Origin: Thaumarchaeota archaeon casp-thauma3
GTDB taxonomy: Archaea; Thermoproteota; Nitrososphaeria; Nitrososphaerales; Nitrosopumilaceae
Assembly (NCBI GenBank): GCA_001510275.1
Contig: LFEY01000001.1
Span: 1 to 41,658, forward strand
Direction of reading: 5' to 3'
Length of the DNA: 41,658 nt
Part shown: positions 16,722-26,268 of the stretch, piece after piece
How the letters are laid out: each line of letters opens with the position of its first letter
How positions within the stretch are numbered: position 1 is the stretch's first letter
Position numbers and translations under genes: made by a program
Notes under the pieces: model-generated
The model's database searches: none
What the model was told of the DNA's origin: nothing
What the model saw: only the letters and a program-made list of their open reading frames with translations

Positions 16722-16733
16722 GAATGATTCCTA
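16715..16733 (+). repeat. Overlapping palindromes at the end of the zinc-ribbon gene
   Basis: The sequence attcctaggaat is a perfect 12-bp palindrome that includes the stop TAG. Its right half forms a second palindrome, taggaat-g-attccta (16719-16733). The two are mutually exclusive stems. It could be a transcript-end structure, but the second loop is too tight to form as RNA. Confidence 0.4.
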
Positions 16734-16883
16734 CGGATCCTCTATATGCAAAAAATTACTAATTTTAAGCATGAAACCTAACAAAAAAGTCATACTATTG
16801 AGGTCAACTTTAACAACAAGCTCAACTTTTCCTCAATTTCATTCTAAAATGAGTCTTTTAGGCTATCAAATTAGGAAAAAGCA

Positions 16884-19800
16884 ATGAATCGAAATCTATC
16901 TTTAGTATTTTCTATATTCTTACTTGTAGGAATTATGATTCCTGCATATGCTCAAACAAGTTTTGATAATGTTGTAATTAATGAAGTCGATACTAACCCT
17001 CCTGGAGATGATTCTAAATCTATATCTGAATGGGCTGAACTTTACAATCCTACTGATTCTGATATTGATTTAGGCGGTTGGAAAATTGCATCAACAACGG
17101 TTCTCAAAAAATCAATGACTATTCCTAATGATACAATAATTAAATCAGGTCAATTTTTGACATATTCCTATCAAACTTCATGGTTTACAGATGTTGGTGA
17201 ATCCGTTGAACTTCGAGATAAAAATGGAATTGTTATTGATAAAACTCCTATGATTACTGATATTCAAAATAGCTTTACATCTTGGCAGAGAATTTATGAT
17301 GGCTATAACTTGGATAGTTTTGATGATTGGAAGTTTGTACAATCTACAGCAGGTTCATCAAATGGAAAATTACTAGAAACACAAGAATCAAAAGAAATCA
17401 CTGTAACAATTTCATCAGACAAATCTTCTTATCTATTTGGAGAAGTAGCAATAATTGAAGGAAATGTTTCTGAAGTTGCGACTCCTGTAAAACCAGAATT
17501 TAAACCTGAACCAATTGTAGTAACTATTTCTGGTCCTAACTTTTACAAAACTGTAACTTTGTTTCCTGATTTGAATTTACATTATAAAACTACTCTTAGC
17601 TTACATCAAGTACTTGGGGTTAATGAAGGAAATTATGATGTATCTGTTAGTTATGCTGGTGTTACCACAAACACAAATTTTTCAGTAGGGTATGAATTAA
17701 TTGAAGAAAAAATAAAAGAAGAGGGCTCATTTGGTATTGCTACTGATAAACCTCAATACATTCCAGGACAAACAGTTTCAATTACTGGTTTTGCTACAGA
17801 AATTATCCCTTTTACAGGCATGAAATTTACCGTTACTAATTCTCAAGGTAAAGTAATCTATAATGGAAATCTCTTTCCAACTAACGGTAAATTCGCAACT
17901 AGTGTTTTCATTACCACTGTAAATCCTGATTATGGAACTTATACGATTATTGCTGAATATTTTGACAAGTCTGCTTTAACAACTTTTGAAATAGTAAAGG
18001 ATATCAAAGAATCTGTACCAATTTCACTTTGGACTGATAAGGATGCATATGGTTTAGGTGATGAAGTAAAAATCACTGGTAGAGTAAACCAAGTTTGGGT
18101 TGGTACATTGGATTTGAATATCATAGATACAAAACAATCAGGAATTGTGACTTCCACTACTGATAGTGTATCTGGATTTAAAATAAAAAAATCAATAACA
18201 GTCATGGGAGATGGTTCTTTTAGTTACACTTTCAAACTTCCAAATGATCAAATTCGATTAGGCGATTATAAAATTAGTATTTCAAAGGATCTTGGGTCTA
18301 TAACTAAAATTATTCATGTAGTTACAAACCCTGATGAATTTGTTGTCTCTGATGCAGGATTAACAATTAATTTTGATAAAGAAAGCTATGATCTTGGTGA
18401 TACAATGATAGTTAGTGGATTCATCAAAAACCCACTTAGCAATTCAAGTTATGGAACTGCATCTTCTGTTAAAATTTCTATTTCTCATAAAGATGGTTCT
18501 CCTTTAGAAATTCTTGGTTTACCAAAAGAACTAAAAGGAGAATCAAGAATGGAGAATGGTGTTGTTGTTGCATTAGATTTTACAGCAATTCCTGAAACTT
18601 CTGGAAAATATTCTACAAAAATTGATGTTGCCCACAATATCTTTGCTGAAGGAAACTATGTTGTAAAAGCTAAATATTTAGATAATATTTCAACCAAAAC
18701 TTTTACAATCAACACTCCACTTAATTTGAAAGATGGAGCAATTATTTCCCTTGATAAAGAAGTTTATGGTCTAGGTGAAACTGTTCATCTTACTGCTATA
18801 ATTCCTACAACTGGTTCTCGAAATGCTGATATTTCATTGACAAAGCCAGTTGGTACTGTATTTAACACTGGTGTATCTATTGACAAACAGCGTTTCTCAT
18901 GGTCTTGGGTTATTCCTGCTTCTGAAGTAAATCAAAATATCAAAACTGATGAGGTACGAAATATAATAAAATCAAACTTTGGAATATACAAAATCAGGGT
19001 TGCTACTGATTCTGTGAATAAAGATCTTTTCTTCAAAGTTTCTCCAGATCCAGAACATGATTCTTTATCTTCTACTCCTCTCTTTGTGTCTACTGAAAAA
19101 TCATTGTATAAAGCTGGTGAAAAATTAAAAGTAATTGGAAATGTTATCAAACGTGAACAAGGTGTTGAAGGCCTAGTTTTTCCAGATAGAGTCCATATTC
19201 AAATACTTGATGGAGATTGGCCATACCCAAAAATCTTTGAATCTTCTGTTTATCCAAAACAAGGTGGTGAATTTTTAAGTATATTTGATTTACCTGTTAC
19301 AATATTTACGCAAGGGCCATATACTGTAAAAGCAATCTACAACAGTGTTAGATCTGAAGCAACATTTAGTGTAGTTAGTGATTTTGTTTTTAATTCTAAA
19401 GAACCCTTATCTCTTTTAGTATCTACTGATAAATTAGAATATCATCCTGGTGATGTGGTGATAATTAAGGGGGCACCGAACAAGTTAATTTATCTTGAAA
19501 AATTTGATGTAAGTGTTATTAAAAAAGCAGATAATAAGATCAATTGTGGATCATTTATTTGTGGAGTACATGCTGGTTCTATAACTTCAATTCGTCCAAG
19601 TCCTTCTGGTTCTTTCACTCACCAATTTGTAATTCCTAATTCTGTCTCTGCAGTTGGGTTATACGAAGTAACAGTTGATGCTGATTTTGAAACAAAATCT
19701 GTTCAATTTGCAGTAATTGAAAAATCTTCAACTCCAAAATTGAATACTATAATTGAGAAAGAAAACCGAATCCCTGAAAAAACAATTACTATCCTTACTA

Positions 19801-20177
19801 AGGAAAAAACCACTGATGATGTAACTATTGCACCAAGAGTTCTTTCTGGTTCATTGATTACTCCTTCAAGGGGAGATGAATCAAATGTAAATCTCAAAGT
19901 CTCTACTGCAACTGGTATCTGTATTATTGGCTCTGATGCTGACTGTTTAGTTAAAGAATCTACTAGAAAACAAGGACAAATTTATGATGTTGTTGAAGTT
20001 GATGGAATTAGCCTCAATGTGAGGTATAGCGGTCCAGATGTACGCCTAGAAAAATTCAGCATTCTACCTGAATCCTCTGGTGCCTTTTTGCCTGATACTG
20101 ATTGGAATGTCGAGGTACTCAAAGATGATCAAGTTTCACGATTCTACTACAAAGTTACATACAAAACTCTAGAGTAA
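16884..20177 (+). CDS. Large secreted protein: lamin-tail domain plus seven Ig-like repeats
   Basis: This 1097-aa exported protein has an N-terminal signal peptide (residues 1-23, ending AYA|QTS). Residues about 26-165 match the lamin-tail domain (VVINEVDTNP, EWAELYNPTDSDIDLGGWKI). It then holds about seven beta-sandwich repeats, each opening with a [DE]K-x2-Y-x2-G-[DEQ] signature, at about residues 180, 288, 386, 498, 625, 739 and 850 (for example TDKPQYIPGQTVSITG and TDKDAYGLGDEVKITG). These resemble macroglobulin MG2/Ig-like surface domains. No C-terminal membrane helix or sorting tail is seen, so it is probably released or bound to the S-layer. The function is not known; adhesion or cell-surface structure is a reasonable guess. 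Confidence 0.85.
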   Translation: MNRNLSLVFSIFLLVGIMIPAYAQTSFDNVVINEVDTNPPGDDSKSISEWAELYNPTDSDIDLGGWKIASTTVLKKSMTIPNDTIIKSGQFLTYSYQTSWFTDVGESVELRDKNGIVIDKTPMITDIQNSFTSWQRIYDGYNLDSFDDWKFVQSTAGSSNGKLLETQESKEITVTISSDKSSYLFGEVAIIEGNVSEVATPVKPEFKPEPIVVTISGPNFYKTVTLFPDLNLHYKTTLSLHQVLGVNEGNYDVSVSYAGVTTNTNFSVGYELIEEKIKEEGSFGIATDKPQYIPGQTVSITGFATEIIPFTGMKFTVTNSQGKVIYNGNLFPTNGKFATSVFITTVNPDYGTYTIIAEYFDKSALTTFEIVKDIKESVPISLWTDKDAYGLGDEVKITGRVNQVWVGTLDLNIIDTKQSGIVTSTTDSVSGFKIKKSITVMGDGSFSYTFKLPNDQIRLGDYKISISKDLGSITKIIHVVTNPDEFVVSDAGLTINFDKESYDLGDTMIVSGFIKNPLSNSSYGTASSVKISISHKDGSPLEILGLPKELKGESRMENGVVVALDFTAIPETSGKYSTKIDVAHNIFAEGNYVVKAKYLDNISTKTFTINTPLNLKDGAIISLDKEVYGLGETVHLTAIIPTTGSRNADISLTKPVGTVFNTGVSIDKQRFSWSWVIPASEVNQNIKTDEVRNIIKSNFGIYKIRVATDSVNKDLFFKVSPDPEHDSLSSTPLFVSTEKSLYKAGEKLKVIGNVIKREQGVEGLVFPDRVHIQILDGDWPYPKIFESSVYPKQGGEFLSIFDLPVTIFTQGPYTVKAIYNSVRSEATFSVVSDFVFNSKEPLSLLVSTDKLEYHPGDVVIIKGAPNKLIYLEKFDVSVIKKADNKINCGSFICGVHAGSITSIRPSPSGSFTHQFVIPNSVSAVGLYEVTVDADFETKSVQFAVIEKSSTPKLNTIIEKENRIPEKTITILTKEKTTDDVTIAPRVLSGSLITPSRGDESNVNLKVSTATGICIIGSDADCLVKESTRKQGQIYDVVEVDGISLNVRYSGPDVRLEKFSILPESSGAFLPDTDWNVEVLKDDQVSRFYYKVTYKTLE

Positions 20178-20212
20178 ATTCAAAATACCATTCATTTCAT
20201 AATTAAAATGAA

Positions 20213-20704
20213 GTGAAGCTACAAGTTTTAATGTTTTATCAGGACGATCCAAAAAAATGTACAGCTGCAAAGATGGTGAAATTTGGTCTTGCCCACAATA
20301 TCAAAAAGATTGGCAATAAAGGACTAGTTTTAGATCCTTTTTCTGAAAAGACTTTGTTGCCTAAAGACAAGTCTTTGATTAACTCTATTGTTGGAATTGA
20401 CTGCTCTTGGAATCTAGTGGATCAAGCATTCTCTAAAAAATTTAATGGCATCAAACGAAAGCTCCCTCCACTACTTGCAGGAAATCCTGTAAATTATTCA
20501 AAACTAAACAAACTAACTACTGTTGAAGCATTGGCTGCATCATTATTCATTTTGGGTTTTAAAGAACAAGGTTTGGAATTACTTGATAAATTCAAGTGGG
20601 GACATACTTTCTATGAACTTAATCAAAATCTCTTAGATGAATACTCAAAACTTAAAAATGAAGGCCAAATTGAATCAATTCTAAAAGATTTTAGGTTGTT
20701 ATAG
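20213..20704 (+). CDS. tsr3: 16S rRNA aminocarboxypropyltransferase (Tsr3, DUF367)
   Basis: aTsr3 transfers the 3-amino-3-carboxypropyl group of SAM to a modified uridine in small-subunit rRNA during ribosome maturation. The 163-aa protein has DDPKKCTAAKMVKFGLAHNI at the N-terminus, VLDPFSEKTLLPKD, then GIDCSWNLVDQAF, KRKLPPLLAGNPVNYSKLNKLTTVEALAASLFILGF, all characteristic of DUF367. The GTG start is chosen because it supplies the first beta strand (MKLQVLMFYQ). The 3' end overlaps the convergent SBP gene by 6 bp. Confidence 0.94.
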   Translation: MKLQVLMFYQDDPKKCTAAKMVKFGLAHNIKKIGNKGLVLDPFSEKTLLPKDKSLINSIVGIDCSWNLVDQAFSKKFNGIKRKLPPLLAGNPVNYSKLNKLTTVEALAASLFILGFKEQGLELLDKFKWGHTFYELNQNLLDEYSKLKNEGQIESILKDFRLL

Positions 20705-23155
20705 GCGTCTCTTTTTAAGATAAATCACTATTCCAATAATTATTAGTATTGGTATTATCCAAACTCCGTATTCTGATTTATTTTCCGTAAATTCAATGTT
20801 ATCCGTTAAACTAGTTGGCAATTCTGTTTTATCATTAGTTACAATAAAACTTGATTCGTAAAAATCAGGCTTTAACACTGAATTTGAAATTGCAAATATC
20901 TTGATATTGTTTGCCCCTATTCCTAAATTTTCTGTATTTTCTGAAGGTATGCTAATGGCAATACTGTTTTCATCTATTTTGAGTGTCTCTGATGCTATAA
21001 TCTTCCCTTCACTATTTGTCAAAAAGTATAAGATGGAATCTGAATGATCAGTTTTTACTATTACTTCAAATTCTTCTCCTTTCTGAATGATATTTTTCAT
21101 TTCTATATTTTTTATGATTGGTAATTTCACTTTTTCAAATTCTTCCCATTTCCCAATCTTAAATGGATATGAATCATCATTAAATGCACTAACTGTTATT
21201 GTTCGTGATTCTGGGGAATATGATTTTAAATAAAATGGACCATTACTAATTACTGCATGATTATTATCTTCAATCCATTTTATTGAAGAATCATATCTAT
21301 TTTGAAAATATTCTGAATTTTGATTATTATCTTTTAATGGTGTAGGGATATAGTTGGAATCTTTAAATTCTTGCAAATAATCTTTGATAAGATTTGCATC
21401 TTTTGGAATAATTAATGATAACCAGTTTACATTTTTACTTGTAGCCCCAGATCTTGAAAATGATGATTTTCCATCTATTACTGCTTTCTCCATTGCAGAT
21501 GAAATTTCCCATGGCATTGAACTCCACAGCACTGCCCAATCAGCAATTTCACCTTCATCAAAATGCCAATAATCCACATAAACTTCAATTGTATCCTCAT
21601 CAATTGGGTTTACCCCAATTATTGTTTGAATAACCTGAGAAGCTCTTGGAGTAAATTCTGTGTCAAAAGTCCTATCATTCTCATCAGTTTGAGTTCCCCA
21701 TTCTATTGTGAAGTATAGCGAGTGTAAAATATCATTAATATCCATTTTTTGTCCATTATGCCAATTACTAAATTCAAAATCAAATGTTACCTTACTTGTT
21801 GCGAGTGTCTCTGAGGTGCCATTCTCCCATTTTTGCAATGATGGATTCCAAATTTTTGCCTCTTGAGGAACACTTAGTTTTCCATCTGGCCCTGCAGTTT
21901 CAACTTGCCATTTTGCTCTGACAGGAAAAGTTTCTCCTGTAAATGGATGCTTGAATGTTCCTGGGTCTGAAATAATTTCCCAAATATGTCTACTATAACT
22001 ATCAGTTAATCCCATAACTGGATTCCATGCTCCTTGATAGATTTGTTTTACACCAACTACAAATTCATCACTATTACTTTTAGCATTAATGGGAGTAAAT
22101 CTACTTGGAACTCCCGCACCAAAGTCATTAACTATTCCACTGACATTTTCATTTGCAACATATTGATTAATTCTACTTGCCAAAAAAATTCTAACCGATT
22201 CATTGACTCCTTCCACAACTGCTTCTTGTATCAACTGTGATCTTTTTTCAACTGACTCAAAACCACCCGTGTATATTTTTTGAGTAAGTTCATCTAATCT
22301 GTCATTTTTGTAATTCCAGTATGATGGAATATTAAATCCTGGCATGTTTGAAAACCAAGGGGAATACATCTGTCCTAATCCTACAGAATCATATCTTACA
22401 AATGCAGAACGCCCCCACCCTTCAGTGTATAAACTCCACTTCAAATCAGAAGGATTTGAGCCATACACCACAACAAATGCTTTGTTTAGATCTCCGAAAT
22501 CCTTTTTGATGGTGAAGCCTATTTTTTGTAATTCAACTGCTAAAATCTCCCCTATTGATTTTCTTACTGGATCATCGCTTCTGATAAAAATTGTAATTTC
22601 TATTGGCTTTGAATCAATTTGCCACTTGTCATCAATTTTTTCTGCGCCTCTTTCTTTTAGTACTCTAGAGATAATTTGTTCTGCAAGTGCTGGATTATAT
22701 TTGAAATTAAATGATTCTAGTTGTTCAATAACTGTGAGATATTCTGGATCTGATGGTCCATAGTAGGAAATAATTGAGGAACCATACCCTCCCATCAACT
22801 CATTTACAATTAACTTTCTATCTATCAGATAATTTAGAGCAAATCTGATATCTTTACTTGAAAATGGATTGAACTCTTCAGATTCTGCAGGATTAATTAG
22901 AATGCTATATGATCCTCCTGTCGAATCAAAAACTTGTAATCCTTCTCTTGCTTGACTATCTTCTAATCTGTCTGATGAAATTGTATAATAGTACACATCT
23001 AGATTTCCATTTCGTACTTCTTCTAATGCTGTATTCTCATCTAGATATTGAATGAATTTTACTGAATCAAAAAATGTATTTTTTTCTGCAAAGGATTCAT
23101 TTTGCATTACCATTACCATTGAAAGAGCTAGTATGACAACTAGCAATTTTTCCAT
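20699..23155 (-). CDS. SBP_bac_5 (oligopeptide-binding-like) exported protein with C-terminal anchor
   Basis: This 818-aa protein resembles ABC-transporter family 5 solute-binding proteins. It has a signal peptide (1-23, ending SFA), DIRFALNYLIDRKLIVNELM, a second homologous region with VTFDFEFSNWHNGQKMDINDILHSLYFTIEWG, and GPFYLKSYSPESRTITVSAF. It is about 250 residues longer than usual because of an inserted middle and a beta-rich C-terminal region. The C-terminus is a tripartite tail: SEYG, a hydrophobic stretch of about 16 residues, then KKRRL. That tail could be a simple membrane anchor or a sorting signal for the archaeosortase at 38647. No permease or ATPase genes lie next to it, which is unusual for a transporter subunit. 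Confidence 0.85.
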   Translation of the reverse strand: MEKLLVVILALSMVMVMQNESFAEKNTFFDSVKFIQYLDENTALEEVRNGNLDVYYYTISSDRLEDSQAREGLQVFDSTGGSYSILINPAESEEFNPFSSKDIRFALNYLIDRKLIVNELMGGYGSSIISYYGPSDPEYLTVIEQLESFNFKYNPALAEQIISRVLKERGAEKIDDKWQIDSKPIEITIFIRSDDPVRKSIGEILAVELQKIGFTIKKDFGDLNKAFVVVYGSNPSDLKWSLYTEGWGRSAFVRYDSVGLGQMYSPWFSNMPGFNIPSYWNYKNDRLDELTQKIYTGGFESVEKRSQLIQEAVVEGVNESVRIFLASRINQYVANENVSGIVNDFGAGVPSRFTPINAKSNSDEFVVGVKQIYQGAWNPVMGLTDSYSRHIWEIISDPGTFKHPFTGETFPVRAKWQVETAGPDGKLSVPQEAKIWNPSLQKWENGTSETLATSKVTFDFEFSNWHNGQKMDINDILHSLYFTIEWGTQTDENDRTFDTEFTPRASQVIQTIIGVNPIDEDTIEVYVDYWHFDEGEIADWAVLWSSMPWEISSAMEKAVIDGKSSFSRSGATSKNVNWLSLIIPKDANLIKDYLQEFKDSNYIPTPLKDNNQNSEYFQNRYDSSIKWIEDNNHAVISNGPFYLKSYSPESRTITVSAFNDDSYPFKIGKWEEFEKVKLPIIKNIEMKNIIQKGEEFEVIVKTDHSDSILYFLTNSEGKIIASETLKIDENSIAISIPSENTENLGIGANNIKIFAISNSVLKPDFYESSFIVTNDKTELPTSLTDNIEFTENKSEYGVWIIPILIIIGIVIYLKKRRL

Positions 23156-23254
23156 AATTCTAATTTAAAACGCTTGTAATAAAATCTATGTTATGATACT
23201 CTAAAGTTATTATCTCTTAAAACCTATATCATATAGATAAATCAAAATACACAA

Positions 23255-23890
23255 TTGAAAATTCATCCTAAAATGATTATTGGATTACAAGGAATTATTG
23301 TAGGTGGAATATCGATCAAGGATTTTTCTGCTGTTACAAAACTGAATTTCATTGACTCAGAAATAATTTTAGATGAATTTATAAAAAATAATATTGGAAC
23401 AAAACAAGACGATTCATATTATTTTGAAGATGGTGATAAATTAAAAATTGCTGTTGCATTACTTGAACAAGGTTTTCTTATCGATGAAATTTCAGTTGCA
23501 TTAGATTGGAAAGATTTTGAAGGTTTGACTGCAGAAATTTTAGCATCAAAAGATTTTGCGATAATCAAGAATATGATCTTGACTAAACCTAGAATGGAAA
23601 TTGATGTTATTGGTATTAGATTAGGTATTGCAATTTTAATTGATTGTAAACACTGGAAACGTTACAGTACTTCATCATTGACAACTGCTGTTAAAAAACA
23701 GATTCAAAGAACAAAACACTATGTTGCAAAAACCCCTGGAGCAATTGCTGTGCCTGTAATTGTTACTTTATATCAAGATAAAGTTAATTTTATTGAGAAG
23801 GTGCCAATTGTGCCCATTTTACAATTCTCTTCATTTATTGATGAATTTTATGGAAATATTGATCAGATTAAAACTATAGGAACAAGCTAG
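23255..23890 (+). CDS. PD-(D/E)XK (Mrr-like) nuclease-fold protein
   Basis: The 211-aa protein has an N-terminal helical part (about 1-85) that could be a winged helix, then a restriction-endonuclease-like core: FEGLTAEIL (Glu94), MEIDVIGIRLG (Asp117) and ILIDCKHWKR (Asp130-x-Lys132), the order expected for the E...D...(D/E)xK active site. CKHW is common in the Mrr/archaeal-Holliday-junction-like group. It starts with TTG; an ATG six codons later is possible. No methylase or specificity gene is close, so a stand-alone DNA-processing or defence role is more likely than a classic restriction system. Its 3' end overlaps DUF2070 by 17 bp. Confidence 0.75.
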   Translation: MKIHPKMIIGLQGIIVGGISIKDFSAVTKLNFIDSEIILDEFIKNNIGTKQDDSYYFEDGDKLKIAVALLEQGFLIDEISVALDWKDFEGLTAEILASKDFAIIKNMILTKPRMEIDVIGIRLGIAILIDCKHWKRYSTSSLTTAVKKQIQRTKHYVAKTPGAIAVPVIVTLYQDKVNFIEKVPIVPILQFSSFIDEFYGNIDQIKTIGTS

Positions 23891-25622
23891 TGATAAAAAA
23901 CAAAACACATCCTATCACAAATCCCTTTGTGATTTTTAAGGAATTATCAAGTGCCTTTGAATAATCTTCATAGATACCATGTCCCATAACTTTTACTTTA
24001 GTTTCATTTTCTAAAATTTCAAATTTTGCTGAGGTTGTTTTTGCTTCTGCCTTTTTTGCAATTTCTAATAGCCATTTTGAAAGTTTTTCTGCACTTGTAA
24101 TCAATCCTAACTGATAGTACCCATTTCTGTTTCTGGCTTTAACTGGAGCATAATGTGTATCCGATGTACAAATCTCAAGTAATTGATAATCTCTTTTTGC
24201 AAAGTTCTCTGTGATTTTCTCTCTTACCCCATTTTCCATATTGTTAGCATCTGCCCATCCAAGAAAATATTTTTTATTATTGATTTTAAAACAAATAATT
24301 CCTAATCCTCCCATGCCCAAGTCTTCTGACCATACATCCATATTATCAGAATTTGCATAACCAAATTCAATTGGGAAACTATCTTTTGTAATTAGAGTAT
24401 CAAGACAAGATTTTGCAGCCTTTAACATATCTTCACCATCTTCTTTTGAAATTTCTTCTCCCATAGCATTATGACAATCTACTGTAATTATTCTGGTATA
24501 GTTTCGATTTTTTGCATATTGTTCAATTTCTGTTTTCATATAACTTGGAATATCTTCCATTCCATGTGGAGATAATGACAAAAATAACAATGGATTATTT
24601 CCAAACAGTAATCCTGTAACCCTTGCTCTGTTTATTTGAACTGTTACTGGCTCTGTGCATTTCAGCCCCTCTTCTTTGACTTCACTATTTTCTAAATTTT
24701 TTAGATAATTTTCAACTTCATTTTTTGATGGTAAATTTAGAGCATGATTTGATATACTATGCATAATCATTGCTGATGAGGCTAAATTTTTGTAAATTAG
24801 ATATGGTATGTTGCTTCCCCCTACTGGGTGATATGGGCCAGGATGTATTTCTGGTAACACCATTCGAAATTCTGTTTCACCATTTGATGATGATAATTTT
24901 ATTTGAGAAGTGAATACTTTTGTTTCACTTGAGCGCTGTTCCATAATTTCTTCAGCTTCAGCAAAATCATTTCCTTGAGATGCAAGATATGCTTGAATAG
25001 TTTTATGAGTGCTTTCCATACCTGGTCTTCCTGCTCTATCTGTAAGTACTGACCATACACTTGCAATAATCAAAAAGGATATGCCATATCCTAATGCTAT
25101 AGGGTTACTTAGTGTTGAAAACCACATATCTTGTGGAATTAACACAAAAAACATTGCTAATGGCTGAATAAAACATATGGCCCATGCTTTTTTGAGACCT
25201 GCTCCAAGAGTTGTAGTGTAGATGCCTATTCTAAAACTAGCAAAAAGAAATACTCCAAAAGTTACAAAGAACAATGATGTTTCTTTAGATAATACAAAAC
25301 TTGCTAATAATCCCATTAAAAGTGTGGCTTCAAATAACATATTTCCAAAAAGGGATGAGTGTAATGACTTTGAGTATTCTTTTTTCTTTGTAAATCTAGC
25401 ATCTAGTAGTTGTGTTAATACTAATACCCCAATAACTATTGGAACTTTATACCAAATTTCATCAGCAACTAAATTATTCAAATATCCAAAATATATCGTC
25501 AGTGAAATTACTGCTGCAGTTACTAGTGAACCTACTAATGAAAAATAATGTGATCCTGGATTAACTAGAGTAAGGGAAAACCTGTTATGTATATTTGAAA
25601 CATCATCTGGAGTTTTTTGCAT
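23874..25622 (-). CDS. DUF2070 family membrane protein
   Basis: This 582-aa archaeal DUF2070 protein has about six N-terminal membrane helices (27-215), a soluble domain (about 225-560), and one C-terminal helix (KGFVIGCVLFFITSLFL). The soluble part contains conserved-looking His/Asp-rich segments: LPEIHPGPYHPVGGSNIPYL, LSPHGMEDIPS, ITVDCHNAMGEEISKEDGEDM and ICTSDTHYAPVKARNRNGYYQLG. The family's function is not established; the His/Asp segments suggest a metal-dependent activity. The start is ATG. The Sec61 beta gene lies immediately upstream with a 6-bp gap, so both probably share a transcript. Confidence 0.85.
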   Translation of the reverse strand: MQKTPDDVSNIHNRFSLTLVNPGSHYFSLVGSLVTAAVISLTIYFGYLNNLVADEIWYKVPIVIGVLVLTQLLDARFTKKKEYSKSLHSSLFGNMLFEATLLMGLLASFVLSKETSLFFVTFGVFLFASFRIGIYTTTLGAGLKKAWAICFIQPLAMFFVLIPQDMWFSTLSNPIALGYGISFLIIASVWSVLTDRAGRPGMESTHKTIQAYLASQGNDFAEAEEIMEQRSSETKVFTSQIKLSSSNGETEFRMVLPEIHPGPYHPVGGSNIPYLIYKNLASSAMIMHSISNHALNLPSKNEVENYLKNLENSEVKEEGLKCTEPVTVQINRARVTGLLFGNNPLLFLSLSPHGMEDIPSYMKTEIEQYAKNRNYTRIITVDCHNAMGEEISKEDGEDMLKAAKSCLDTLITKDSFPIEFGYANSDNMDVWSEDLGMGGLGIICFKINNKKYFLGWADANNMENGVREKITENFAKRDYQLLEICTSDTHYAPVKARNRNGYYQLGLITSAEKLSKWLLEIAKKAEAKTTSAKFEILENETKVKVMGHGIYEDYSKALDNSLKITKGFVIGCVLFFITSLFL

Positions 25623-25628
25623 TGTTTT

Positions 25629-25796
25629 TTACGGAGCTAGAAAGATGTCAATTACCCATGAAACTACAATTAAACTGATAGGAATTGATATTACAATTTT
25701 TGGATCTATTTTAAATCCCTTGGTCTCATCTTCAAAGAATCTCATGAGACCGCCACTTGATGCTGGAAGTGGTGCTGATTTCTTTTTACTGCTCAT
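25629..25796 (-). CDS. Preprotein translocase subunit Sec61 beta (SecG of archaea)
   Basis: This 55-aa protein has the small archaeal Sec61 beta layout: a basic N-terminus (MSSKKKSAPLPASSGGLMRFF), a conserved F-E-D-E-T-KG-F-KIDP linker, and one C-terminal membrane helix (PKIVISIPISLIVVSWVIDIF) ending in LAP. It associates with SecY and SecE in the membrane protein-export channel. It lies between the p27-type zinc protein and DUF2070 on the minus strand, with only six bases before DUF2070. Confidence 0.92.
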   Translation of the reverse strand: MSSKKKSAPLPASSGGLMRFFEDETKGFKIDPKIVISIPISLIVVSWVIDIFLAP

Positions 25797-25834
25797 TATA
25801 ATTCGAAAACACGGATTTTAACATAAAAACCTTA

Positions 25835-26164
25835 TTATTTATTCTTCATTTTTTCTATAGTTTCTAATACTGAATTAATCGATTTTAAAATCTCTTGTTG
25901 CTTTTCATGATTGCTTTCATGTTCAAGTTCTTTTGATAAAGATTCCATCTTTTTTTCCAGAATTTCTTCTAAAGATGATTTTGTCTTTTGCTGTGTTTTT
26001 TCTTTTGGAATGTCTTTTTTTTCTGGCTCTCGCCCACAATTAATACACAATGCGTATCCATCCTTCATTACTCTCACCCCTGTACAATATGGGCAATGCT
26101 CACTGAGTAATGTTGCACCTTTTAGCAACATTTCTGCAGCTTTTTTTGTGAGATCTTTTGACAT
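25835..26164 (-). CDS. Zinc-ribbon protein of the Sjogren/scleroderma autoantigen p27 family
   Basis: This 109-aa protein starts with KKAAEMLLKGATLLSEHCPYCTGVRVMKDGYALCINCGRE. The LL-x-GATLL-x-E-x-CP-x-C and CINCG pairs (C24/C27 and C40/C43) are characteristic of the autoantigen p27 (SSSCA1) family. A charged coiled-coil-like tail follows (residues 60-108). The archaeal role is not known. It is divergent from aIF1 and upstream of Sec61 beta on the same strand (38-bp gap). Confidence 0.85.
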   Translation of the reverse strand: MSKDLTKKAAEMLLKGATLLSEHCPYCTGVRVMKDGYALCINCGREPEKKDIPKEKTQQKTKSSLEEILEKKMESLSKELEHESNHEKQQEILKSINSVLETIEKMKNK

Positions 26165-26268
26165 ATGTTTTCATTAATTTTCTATCTAAAAAATCCAATT
26201 ATTTTTAATTTCTAATTGATATCCAAACAAGGCTTAATAGTGCGTATAATTGAATTTATTTCGAACGA

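Noticed and set aside
16774-16887. Short frame before the large secreted protein (MKPNKKVILL...)
   Set aside because: It is 38 codons, Ser/Thr-rich, overlaps the next start by four bases and has no recognisable feature.
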